From assembly GCA_963712825.1 (NCBI GenBank), contig CAVQJP010000016.1, positions 62,001 to 126,000 on the forward strand: DNA of 64,000 nucleotides. Reading direction: 5' to 3'. The notes under the pieces are model-generated. The model was not told where the DNA came from. It saw only the letters and a list, made by a program, of their open reading frames with translations, and ran no database searches. The DNA comes from AP-15 sp963712825. Lineage in GTDB: Bacteria; Pseudomonadota; Alphaproteobacteria; ATCC43930; CGMCC-115725. The translations under genes and the position numbers were made by a program. Positions 52,220 through 60,291 of this stretch are shown piece after piece (the stretch's first letter is position 1; every line of letters starts with the position of its first letter).

Positions 52220-53560
52220 TTGCCCCAGCCGATCCGCCGCTGGCTGCGCGTCTGCCTGTGGATCATCCCGCTTGCCGCATTCGGCGCCTGGGTCTGCGGA
52301 CTGCCGATCTGGCCTGCAAATGTCGCCGAGGGCGGGTACGGGCTGCTGTGCTCGGCCGCCGCCGCGGTCGTCCGGGTGGCGCAGTCCGCGGCCGCACAGA
52401 CGCCGGCGCCGCGCCCGGTGTCCGCTCCCCCGGTTGCCGCTCCTGCGGCGACGAGCCCAGCTGCCGCGCCGGCCCCCGCGGCGATCCAGACCGTGCCGGG
52501 CATGCTCCCGGTCCTGAACCCGGCGAACCTCTACAGCGCTGCCGGCGCGAATATGATGAGCCCGAAGGTGGCCGGTGCCCTGCCGCGCGTCTACGTGCCG
52601 AATTTACGCTCCAACGACGTCTATGTGATCGACCCGGCGACGCAGCAGGTCATCGACCGTTTTCCGGTCGGATTTCTGCCGCAGCACGTCGTGCCCTCGT
52701 GGGATCTGCAAACCCTGTGGGTCGCCAACAACGGCCGGCGCCGCTCCGACGGCAGCCTGACCCCGATCGATCCGAAAACCGGCCGGCCCGGCGCCACGAT
52801 CCCGGTCGCCGACCCCTACAACATGTATTTCACGCCCGACGGCTCGGCCGCAATCGTCGTTGCCGAGCGGCTGAAGCGGCTCGATTTTCGCGACCCGCAC
52901 ACGATGGCGCTGCAGCAATCGGTGCCCGTGCCCGGCTGCTCCGGGGTCAACCACGCCGACTTTTCGATCGACGGGCGCTATGCGATCTTCACCTGCGAGT
53001 TCCGTGGCGGCGGTCTCGTCAAGGTCGACATGACCAGCCGCCAGGTCGTCGGCTATCTGAAGCTCGGCGTTCGCAGCATGCTCCAGGACATCCGCATCTC
53101 GCCCGACGGCAAGGTGTTTTTTGTTGCCGACATGCTCGCCGACGGCGTGTGGGTCGTCGACGGCGACAGCTTCACCCGGGTCGGCTTTATTCCGACCGGG
53201 GTCGGCACGCACGGCCTCTATCCGAGCCGCGACGGCACCAGGCTCTACGTGTCGAACCGCGGGTCGCACAAAATCCACGGCGCGCCGCACGGGCCGGGCA
53301 GCATCAGCGTTGTGAACTTTGCGACGCGCGCGGTCGAAAAGACCTGGCCGATCCCCGGCGGCGGCAGTCCCGACATGGGCAATGTCAGCGCCGACGGCAA
53401 ACAACTGTGGCTGTCGGGACGCTACGACAACGTCGTCTACGACATCGATACAACGACCGGCGCGATCAAGAAAATCCGCGTCGGTCTCGAGCCGCACGGT
53501 CTGACCGTGTGGCCGCAGCCCGGCCGCTACTCGCTCGGCCACACCGGGAACATGCGGTAA
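52220..53560 (+). CDS. YVTN-type beta-propeller protein, membrane-anchored
   Basis: A 446-residue protein: an N-terminal signal/anchor (LRVCLWIIPLAAFGAWVC), a long Ala/Pro linker (residues 50-95), then a beta-propeller with repeats such as RVYVPNLRSNDVYVIDPATQQVIDRF, MYFTPDGSAAIVVAER and GLYPSRDGTRLYVSNRG, characteristic of YncE/YVTN proteins. The TTG at 52220 is preferred because GGAGG lies six bases ahead; TTG 52214 is too close to it. It may bind a partner in the periplasm; its function is unknown. It follows the creatininase-like gene. Confidence 0.8.
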   Translation: MPQPIRRWLRVCLWIIPLAAFGAWVCGLPIWPANVAEGGYGLLCSAAAAVVRVAQSAAAQTPAPRPVSAPPVAAPAATSPAAAPAPAAIQTVPGMLPVLNPANLYSAAGANMMSPKVAGALPRVYVPNLRSNDVYVIDPATQQVIDRFPVGFLPQHVVPSWDLQTLWVANNGRRRSDGSLTPIDPKTGRPGATIPVADPYNMYFTPDGSAAIVVAERLKRLDFRDPHTMALQQSVPVPGCSGVNHADFSIDGRYAIFTCEFRGGGLVKVDMTSRQVVGYLKLGVRSMLQDIRISPDGKVFFVADMLADGVWVVDGDSFTRVGFIPTGVGTHGLYPSRDGTRLYVSNRGSHKIHGAPHGPGSISVVNFATRAVEKTWPIPGGGSPDMGNVSADGKQLWLSGRYDNVVYDIDTTTGAIKKIRVGLEPHGLTVWPQPGRYSLGHTGNMR

Positions 53561-53971
53561 CGGATCCAGGCGCTTAGGGGATACGCCTAGTCGACAAAGA
53601 GAGTACCGCTCTCGACCCTTCTGGACCACCCAGCCTTCGCTGGGAATGGCCCTCCTGCCCCATTCGGCAGGCTTGTTAGAGGCCAGCGCATGGTACGGCG
53701 GCCCCAGATTGACGGCGATGGTCTAAGGAGATTGATGTGGAAGACCTAGAGGTTCGAGCAGCACTGGATTGCCATCGGGTTGCCTGATGCGAACGACTTC
53801 GAGGCGGAGCACCAGATCTTGCAAGAGGAAGCGGTGCTCGAATATCCGCAATTCATTGTTTGCGCCAGCCAGACAGTCGCCGCCAGCCGTCAGAACAAAT
53901 TACAGATCACGCCGAGCACAGGATCGCTTTCCACGCTGACAAAATCAATGGATACGCATTCCAATCGCTGC
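53561..53971. other. Intergenic region with three consecutive hairpins
   Basis: No protein family is recognisable here. Three hairpins follow each other: GAGAG (53599-53603)/CTCTC (53609-53613), CCCAGC (53629-53634)/GCTGGG (53639-53644) and CCTGCC (53654-53659)/GGCAGG (53666-53671). The region then turns less structured up to the SDR stop at 53972. It could hold a structured RNA or a degraded element; no T-run marks it as a clear terminator. Confidence 0.45.
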
Positions 53972-54790
53972 TTAGTAATATACCGACCGCCCGGCCCCGC
54001 CGCTTGCCGCGACCAGCTCGCCGGACACCGCCCAGGCCTTTTCCGAGGCCAGAAAGACCGCGACGAACGCCACCTCCGAAGCATCCACCATGCGGCAGAT
54101 GGCATTGCCCCGCGGCGAGTCCGGAGCGAAGTCCTGCCGCTCGGCATCTTCCGCGGATACGCCCAGCTGGGTGGCGCGGGCGGCGAGCAGGCTCGGCGTG
54201 CGCTCGGTGCGGGTCGTGCCCGGATGGATGCAATTGACCGTGATCCCATGACGGCCCAGCTGGACTGCCAGCGTCTTTGTCATGTGCACCAGCCCCGCAT
54301 TGCGGGCGCCCCCACTGAGATTGCCGGCGTTGCGGGCGTTGCCGCCGCTGATGTTGATGATGCGGCCCCAACCTGCCGTCTTCATGAACGGGATGACGGC
54401 GCGGGAACAACGCAGCGCTCCCACATACTTCACGTTGAAATCCTCTATCAAATCCTCGTCGACGACGGTTTCGATCGGGCCGGTCGCGGTGGTCGAGCCC
54501 CCAGGTGCCGACCCGCTGTTGACCAGGATGTGCAAGCCGCCCAGTTGCCGCGCCGCCTCGGCGACCATGCGATCCACTTGCTCCTTGCTGGTGACATCGG
54601 CTGCGAGGGGAACGATGCGCCGGTTCGTCTCGGCAGCCAGCTCGCGCGCCGTCGCCTCCAGATCCCCCTTATTCCGCGCCACGATCGCCACATCGACCCC
54701 TTCGCGAGCCAATTCGTGCGCAATAGCTTTGCCGATGCCCCGACTGCCGCCAGTCACGATCGCATGCTTGCCTTGCAATCCTAAGTCCAT
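53972..54790 (-). CDS. Atypical short-chain dehydrogenase/reductase
   Basis: A 272-residue SDR: cofactor loop TGGSRGIGKAIA near 13, VNSGSAPGG near 91 in place of NAG, INISGGNARNAGNL near 147 and HPGTTRTE near 190. The region that should hold YxxxK reads SGGARNAGLVHMTK, so the usual catalytic Tyr and Lys are absent while the Ser is present. The ATG at 54790 is chosen as the family start. The cofactor loop looks intact, but canonical catalysis is doubtful. Confidence 0.8.
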   Translation of the reverse strand: MDLGLQGKHAIVTGGSRGIGKAIAHELAREGVDVAIVARNKGDLEATARELAAETNRRIVPLAADVTSKEQVDRMVAEAARQLGGLHILVNSGSAPGGSTTATGPIETVVDEDLIEDFNVKYVGALRCSRAVIPFMKTAGWGRIINISGGNARNAGNLSGGARNAGLVHMTKTLAVQLGRHGITVNCIHPGTTRTERTPSLLAARATQLGVSAEDAERQDFAPDSPRGNAICRMVDASEVAFVAVFLASEKAWAVSGELVAASGGAGRSVYY

Positions 54791-55059
54791 GGCGCTCTCT
54801 CCCCCTTGGCGGCGTGACCGCGATTTTATTCCCTCCTCATTGTTCTCTCTGACGCAACCTGGCGCAAGGGCTGCCAACGCAGGACGATGTATGGAACGTG
54901 CCCAGATGCCTCCGGCAGAGCCGCCGCCGCTCGAGCACGATTATGGGGCGCATCCCATCCCACAGCTGCGATAGCAGGACCCCCGACCCGAACCGCCGGG
55001 TTTCACCCCGAGCAGGCCTTCGGTCCCGAGATCTGTCAGGTTGCGCCGCCGGAGGCCGG

Positions 55060-57402
55060 TCACAGCCGCACCGCGCGCAGGCGCAGGGCGTTGGTGATGA
55101 CCAGCACCGAGCTGGCGCTCATTGCAGCGCTGGCGATCATCGGGTTGAGCAACAAGCCGAAGGCGGGGTAGAGCGCGCCGGCCGCGATCGGGATCGCCGC
55201 CGCGTTGAAGACAAAGGCGAAGAACAAATTCTGGCGGATGTTGCGCATGACGGCGCGCGACAGCCGGCGGGCGCGCAGGATCCCGTTGAGGTCGCCTTTG
55301 ACCAGGGTCAGCGCGGCGCTCTCGATGGCGATGTCAGCGCCGGTCCCCATCGCGATGCCGACCTCCGCCTGCGCCAGGGCCGGCGCGTCGTTGACGCCGT
55401 CGCCGGCCATCGCGACAAACCGGTGCCGGGCCTGAAGCTCCTGGATCACCTGCGCCTTCCGGTCGGGCAGGATCTCGGCCGCGATCTCGGTGATGCCGAG
55501 CCGGCGCCCGACCGCCTCGGCGGTGGTACGGCTGTCGCCGGTCAGCATCACCACCCGGATGCCCTCGGCGCGCAGCGCGTCGAGTGCGGCGGCGGCGCCT
55601 TCCTTGACCGGGTCGGCGACGGTGAGGAGCCCGGCCGCCATGCCGTCGACCGCGGCCAACATGACGATCCGGCCCTCGCGCCGAAGCTCTCCCGCGCGCG
55701 CGTCGAGGTCGCGCGGGTCGATCGCGAGCGCCGCAAAGAGAGCGAGGTTGCCGACCGCGACGCGCTTGCCGTCGACCGCCCCGCTCACCCCCTTTCCCGT
55801 TTGCGAGGCGAACGCCGAAGGCTCGGCGAGGCTCAGCCCGCGCTCGGCCGCACCCGCGACGATGGCGGCGGCGAGCGGATGCTCGCTCGCCCGTTCGAGG
55901 CTGGCGGCGAGCCGCAGCAGCTCGTCCTCGGCGATCCCGCCAACGGCGACGATCTCGGCAAGCCGCGGCTTGCCCTCGGTCAAGGTACCGGTCTTGTCGA
56001 CGACCAGGGTATCGACCTTTTCCATCAATTCGAGCGCCTGCGCGTTTTTGGCGAGCACGCCGGCGCGCGCGCCGCGCCCGGTCCCGACCATGATCGATAC
56101 CGGGGTCGCCAGCCCCAGCGCGCACGGGCAGGCGATGATCAGCACCGCGACCGCGTTGACCAGCGCGAACCCCGGCGCCGGCGCCGGCCCGAGCACGGAC
56201 CACACGATGAACGTGAATATCGCCGCGGCGATGACGCCGGGCACGAACCAGCCCGAGACCGTGTCGGCCAGCGCCTGGATCGGGGCGCGCGAGCGCTGCG
56301 CCTCGGCCACCATGTGGACGATCCGGGCAAGCAGCGTGTCGCTGCCGACCCGCTCGGCGCGCATGACAAACGACCCGGTGCCGTTGAGGGTGCCGCCGGT
56401 GACCGTGTCGCCCGCCGCCTTTTCGGCCGGCAGCGGCTCGCCGGTGATCATCGACTCGTCGACATTGCCGGCGCCGTCGACGACGACGCCATCGACCGGG
56501 ATCTTTTCGCCGGGGCGCACCCGCAGCCGGTCGCCGGGGACCAGGCGGTCCAGCTCCACGTCGGCTTCGGATCCGTCGTCGCGCAGGATGCGCGCGGTTT
56601 TGGGGGCGAGGTCGAGCAAGGCGCGGATGGCGCTGCCGGTCTCGGCGCGGGCGCGCAATTCGAGAACCTGGCCCAGCAAAACCAGCGTGACGATGACTGC
56701 CGCCGGCTCGAAATAGACCGGCACGGCGCCGCCGGGCATCCGGAACGAGGCCGGGAATATTCCGGGCAGCAATGCCGCGACCAGGCTGTAGCCGTAGGCG
56801 ACGCCGGTGCCGAGCATGACCAAGGTGAACATGTTGAGCCGACGCCGGACGAGCGAGGCCCAGCCGCGCTCGAAAAACGGCCGCCCGCACCACAGCACCG
56901 CCGGGGTCGCGAGGACGAGCTGAAGCCAGACCGCGGCGCGCCCCGGCAGCAACATCGCCAGTTGCTCGCTCATCGCGATCGCGACGAGCGGCGCCGACAG
57001 CGCCACCCCGACCCAGAAGCGCCGCGTCATGTCGCGCAATTCGGGGTTGGCCGCGTCGCCGGTGGCCGGGGTCATCGGCTCCAGCGCCATGCCGCAAATC
57101 GGGCAGCTGCCGGGCTCGCCGCGCACGATCTGCGGGTGCATCGGGCAGGTCCACTGGCCCCCGTCGGCGCCGGGCGTCGGCGGGGCGGCGGGCGCCGGCG
57201 TCAGATACCGCGCCGGGTCGGCGGCAAAGCGCTCGCGGCACCGGGCGCCGCAGAAATGATAGGTATGCCCGGCATGTTCGGCGCGATGCGGCGATGCCGC
57301 CGAGTTGACCGACATGCCGCAGACCGGGTCGCGTTCGCAATTGTGCCGCGCCGGCAGGCGCTCAGGGGCTTCCGTCGCGGTCAGTCGGTCGGTAGCCGAC
57401 AT
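55060..57402 (-). CDS. copA: Copper-type P1B ATPase with YHS and heavy-metal-binding domains
   Basis: A 780-residue heavy-metal exporter. The N-terminus has a YHS domain (CERDPVCGMSV and YHFCGARCRERFAADPARYL) and a CPMHPQIVRGEPGSCPICGMAL segment near 86 instead of an HMA domain. The membrane CPC motif is IIACPCALGLATP near 417, the phosphorylation site DKTGTLTEGKP near 466, and the hinge GDGVNDAPALAQ near 671. CPC and the neighbouring CsoR indicate Cu+ (or Ag+). It is 47 bp downstream of the csoR gene. Confidence 0.92.
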   Translation of the reverse strand: MSATDRLTATEAPERLPARHNCERDPVCGMSVNSAASPHRAEHAGHTYHFCGARCRERFAADPARYLTPAPAAPPTPGADGGQWTCPMHPQIVRGEPGSCPICGMALEPMTPATGDAANPELRDMTRRFWVGVALSAPLVAIAMSEQLAMLLPGRAAVWLQLVLATPAVLWCGRPFFERGWASLVRRRLNMFTLVMLGTGVAYGYSLVAALLPGIFPASFRMPGGAVPVYFEPAAVIVTLVLLGQVLELRARAETGSAIRALLDLAPKTARILRDDGSEADVELDRLVPGDRLRVRPGEKIPVDGVVVDGAGNVDESMITGEPLPAEKAAGDTVTGGTLNGTGSFVMRAERVGSDTLLARIVHMVAEAQRSRAPIQALADTVSGWFVPGVIAAAIFTFIVWSVLGPAPAPGFALVNAVAVLIIACPCALGLATPVSIMVGTGRGARAGVLAKNAQALELMEKVDTLVVDKTGTLTEGKPRLAEIVAVGGIAEDELLRLAASLERASEHPLAAAIVAGAAERGLSLAEPSAFASQTGKGVSGAVDGKRVAVGNLALFAALAIDPRDLDARAGELRREGRIVMLAAVDGMAAGLLTVADPVKEGAAAALDALRAEGIRVVMLTGDSRTTAEAVGRRLGITEIAAEILPDRKAQVIQELQARHRFVAMAGDGVNDAPALAQAEVGIAMGTGADIAIESAALTLVKGDLNGILRARRLSRAVMRNIRQNLFFAFVFNAAAIPIAAGALYPAFGLLLNPMIASAAMSASSVLVITNALRLRAVRL

Positions 57403-57449
57403 GTCTTTTCCATCCTTATCTTCCGGCGCTTTAGTCGAGAGCCGCTCGG

Positions 57450-57782
57450 CTAGTCCCTGTCGGCCAAGTCGGCCGTCGGAGCTTCGAGCGGCTCGGCGCG
57501 CTCGCTGAAGTCGGTTAGGCCGCCGTTGAACCGCAGAGCGTCGATCAGCTCGGCAATCTTGGCGGTCCCGCCGCCGGTCTGGATTGCCTCGGTGACGCAG
57601 GTCTCAAGGTGGTTCTGCAGCAGAATTCGGTTGACCCGTTCGAGCGAGGCTTGCGCAGCGGCGACCTGTTTCATCAATTCCGGACAATAAGCTTCGGCCT
57701 CGACCATCCGGATCACGCCGTCCAGATGCCCGCGCACCGTCTTCAGGCGCAGCAGCGCGTCGCGCTTGTGTCCCGCATTCAT
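57450..57782 (-). CDS. csoR: CsoR/RcnR-type metal-sensing repressor
   Basis: A 110-residue all-helical repressor. LLRLKTVRGHLDGVIRMVEAEAYCPELMKQVAAAQASLERV includes the conserved Cys of the metal site, and LLQNHLETCVTEAI has the His-x3-Cys pair, giving the C-H-C ligand set of Cu(I) CsoR. ATG 57782 places the family start MNAGHKRDALLRL. The inverted repeat at 57792 lies directly upstream and copA lies 47 bp downstream, so csoR-copA form an auto-repressed operon. Confidence 0.9.
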   Translation of the reverse strand: MNAGHKRDALLRLKTVRGHLDGVIRMVEAEAYCPELMKQVAAAQASLERVNRILLQNHLETCVTEAIQTGGGTAKIAELIDALRFNGGLTDFSERAEPLEAPTADLADRD

Positions 57783-57791
57783 CGCCGCTTC

Positions 57792-57843
57792 TCCCACCCC
57801 ACCGGGGTGGGATTTAGTTGGTTCCGGTGTCGGCGAGGGTCAA
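57792..57843 (-). promoter_or_regulatory. CsoR operator palindrome with candidate promoter
   Basis: TCCCACCCC (57792-57800) acc GGGGTGGGA (57804-57812) is a perfect 9+9 inverted repeat nine bases upstream of the csoR ATG. GC-rich dyads of this kind, with GGGGTGGGA-type arms, are known CsoR operators. On the minus strand TTGACC (57843-57838) is a candidate -35; the -10 (around 57812-57817) is weak. Binding is inferred, not shown. Confidence 0.65.
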
Positions 57844-57877
57844 GGATTTCGGAACCCGGTATCCTCCAACCCGCCGC

Positions 57878-58612
57878 TTACATCGCCTCCTTGAAGCCGG
57901 CACGGATCAGCCACCAGTTCACCGGGTATGCGGTCAGAAAGCCGAAAATCATCGCGATCTGCATCATGAACCAGAACTCGACGGTGTCGGTCGCCATTGC
58001 GGCGTGCAGTACGGCTCGGAAAATGAAGAAATAGGCGAAGGCTATGAACCCGTACATGCCGACCTGCCACGCGGTCAGCGACAAGGTGTCGGCTTTGACC
58101 GCGGCGATGATGCCCTGGCCCAGCGACAGCCCGCGCATCGGCGCGATCGTGAAATATTGAAAGACAATGCCGAAAGCATAGGCAAACAGATAATCGACAA
58201 TCCACACCGCGAATATTTTGTGGTAAAAGACCCGCTGCCAGCCAAATGCGACCGCGATCGCCGGCGCCGCAAACACCAGCCACTCCGCGCAGATGTCGCC
58301 GAGCGTGCAGCCGCTGCCGCAATGCAATGCGCCGTTGGCGACCATGACCGGAAAGGGCGTCAGCTTTTTGTTGGGCGGATCCTGGCCGCGCTGCATCGCG
58401 GGCCGTACCTGCTCGCGGGTTGCAAGCCGGCCGTAAACAAAGTATTGCCACAGTATCCAGACAGTCCCGAACAGTGCAGTTATCGGCCAGACCAGGTTCA
58501 TGATCCACATATGCTGCGGGTGGCGGATCTCGTCAAAAGCGATGACGATGGCGCAAACCGCCCCGAACAGCAGATACGCGATCGACAGAAGGTGCAACCA
58601 GTCGGGGATCAT
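57878..58612 (-). CDS. DUF4396 polytopic membrane protein
   Basis: A 244-residue membrane protein with five or six helices: WLHLLSIAYLLFGAVCAIVIAF, IMNLVWPITALFGTVWILWQYFV, EWLVFAAPAIAVAFGWQ, IVDYLFAYAFGIVFQYFTIAP and GFIAFAYFFIFRAVL. The loop ALHCGSGCTLGDICAEW near 111 is the conserved Cys/His motif of DUF4396. Function is unknown; it lies 95 bp upstream of csoR on the same strand, so a metal role is possible. ATG 58612 (MIPDWLHLL) is preferred. Confidence 0.82.
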   Translation of the reverse strand: MIPDWLHLLSIAYLLFGAVCAIVIAFDEIRHPQHMWIMNLVWPITALFGTVWILWQYFVYGRLATREQVRPAMQRGQDPPNKKLTPFPVMVANGALHCGSGCTLGDICAEWLVFAAPAIAVAFGWQRVFYHKIFAVWIVDYLFAYAFGIVFQYFTIAPMRGLSLGQGIIAAVKADTLSLTAWQVGMYGFIAFAYFFIFRAVLHAAMATDTVEFWFMMQIAMIFGFLTAYPVNWWLIRAGFKEAM

Positions 58613-58791
58613 CCGCCTCTCCTCGGCCCAAAGACGGCGTTCCGGCAGCGAAGTTCCGCGGGTGCGGTCCCGGTTGCGGCCTTTCGCGCTCGGGCCGGAG
58701 CGAGTAGTCTTGCGGCCGGGCTTGAGGCTCGGAGGGCTGACGTGCCGATCCTCGATGCGCCGCAGCAAAGCAGCTCCGAAAGGGAGTGAAC

Positions 58792-59647
58792 ATGCCGAAC
58801 GCTTATGAAATCACGACCGAAGATGTCGAGTATCTGCGCCATGGCGACAAGAAGCTCGTCGCACGGCTATACAAGCCGAAAGGCGAGGGACCGTTTCCGG
58901 CGGTGGTCGACCTGCATGGCGGCGCCTGGACCAGCGGCGACCTGACCGGGACCCAGGGACAGGACGAAACCTTGGCCAAGAACGGGTTTGTCGTCGCCTC
59001 GCTCGAATTCCGCCACAACGCCGACGGTTACCCGACCTCGCTTGTCGATATCAATTATGCGATCCGCTGGCTCAAAGCCCATGCCCGCGAGCTCAAGGTC
59101 GACCCCAACCGGGTCGGCAGCGGCGGCGCCTCAAGCGGCGGGCATCTGGCGATGCTGGCGGCGATGCGCCCCAACGACCAGCGCTACGCCTCGGTGCCGC
59201 TGCCGGCCGGTTCGCCGGCGGTTGACGCGAGTGTGCGCGCGGTGGCGATGTCGTGGCCGGTGATCAACCCGCTGTCGCGCTATCGCAATGCGCAGAAGGC
59301 GGCCAAGACCGCAAACCCGCCGGCCTACTCGATCGGCATGAAGGAAAAGCACGATCTTTATTGGAAGACCGAAGCCGCGATGACCGAGGGCAACCCGATG
59401 CTGATCCTCGAGCGCGGCGAAAAGGTCACGATGCCGCCGGCATTGTGGGTGCAGGGCCGGCCCGACATCGTCCACGACTATCACGACGACGATTTCGAGC
59501 TTCCCCGGCAACGAGCCGGAGCGGTTCATCTCGAACTACCGCAACGCCGGCGGCGACATCGAGATCGTCTACATCGACAACGAAAAGCGGCAGTCGCCCG
59601 CGTCGTACGAGCCGGTGACCGCCTTCTTCAAAAAGCACCTCGGCTAA
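58792..59647 (+). pseudogene. Alpha/beta hydrolase, probably frameshifted near 59500
   Basis: The first 236 codons are a good alpha/beta hydrolase: AVVDLHGGAWTSGD near 38 (oxyanion HGG), GSGGASSGGHLAML near 107 (GxSxG), and PPALWVQGRPDIVHDYHDDD near 218 (probable Asp). At about 59500 the frame changes: the in-frame continuation becomes Arg-rich, whereas the +1 frame reads PGNEPERFISNYRNAGGDIE and ends FFKKHLG at TAA 59645-59647, clearly the true C-terminus. An extra c near 59500 explains it. It may be a real mutation or a sequence error. GGGAG lies ahead of ATG 58792. Confidence 0.78.
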
Positions 59648-59663
59648 CGGGCGCCGCACTCGG

Positions 59664-60178
59664 TCAGCCCGCGCTGTCCCCCTCCCCACCCGCGGGGAGG
59701 GGGGCGTCTCCCGGAAACCAGTCGCCCAAAACCTGCTCCTCGGTATACCTCGCTGTCCCGAGTTTCGCGACGACCGGCGGAGCGGCTTCGCCGTGACGGC
59801 GGAGAGCTTGAATGGCATATCGTGCCGCCCGCCCCATTTCTGTCGACACCAGAGCGGGTATCTCACCGTTGAGGCTCGGGTTTTCCTCGAGCAGCAGCTC
59901 GATTTCCAACCGTTCCCGCCCGATCGTGTCCATCCACCCTCGTCGCGGGTCGGCCGCCGGAGAGGTTTCGAGCTTAAGCAGATGCCCTATGATCGCGACG
60001 ATGCGGCGGCGCAGCTCATGTCTCAGCGACTTGCCCAAGCCCTCGATCTCCTCGGCGAGGTTCTCCCAGTCGAGCGGTAGGTTCGCGGCCGAACCCGCGG
60101 CTTCGCGCAGCGCCGTCGACGCTCTTCGGTCCAGCGGACGAAGTCTTTTTCATAAAGCTGAGCCGGATTGGCGGACAT
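59664..60178 (-). pseudogene. DUF29 family protein, frameshifted near 60121
   Basis: The N-terminus from ATG 60178 reads MSANPAQLYEKDFVRWTEE, a DUF29 opening, with GGAGGAG well placed upstream. Near 60121 the frame shifts: the next homologous block is in another frame (LREAAGSAANLPLDWENLA, then EEIEGLGKSLRHELRRRIV), continuing to RYTEEQVLGDWFPGDAPLP. The total length (515 bp) is one base short of a multiple of three, in line with a single lost base. The C-terminus overlaps a GC-rich hairpin (59678-59703). Confidence 0.8.
59678..59703. repeat. GC-rich palindrome at the 3' end of the DUF29 gene
   Basis: CCCCCTCCCC (59678-59687) acccgc GGGGAGGGGG (59694-59703) gives a 10-bp perfect stem. It lies between the converging hydrolase and DUF29 stops, within the DUF29 last codons, which read PLPAGGEGDS. 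Such hairpins occur as dispersed repeats in this class. Confidence 0.65.
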
Positions 60179-60291
60179 GGGCTGCTCCTCCTCGGCCCAA
60201 CATGATCGCTGCGGCGGGCCGGATCAATTCCCGGTGGCCAGCACCACCCGGAAGCGGACGCTGCCGCCGGCAGTCCTTGGCGGCGCGGTTG

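Noticed and set aside
53780..54784. A plus-strand open frame over the SDR gene
   Set aside because: Mostly antisense to the SDR, with no family match; its 5' part in the intergenic region has no homology that I can recognise.
54898..57453. A long plus-strand open frame antisense to copA
   Set aside because: Its residues are Arg/Asp/His-rich with no family signature, and it lies opposite a complete P-type ATPase. It is a by-product of high GC codon bias.
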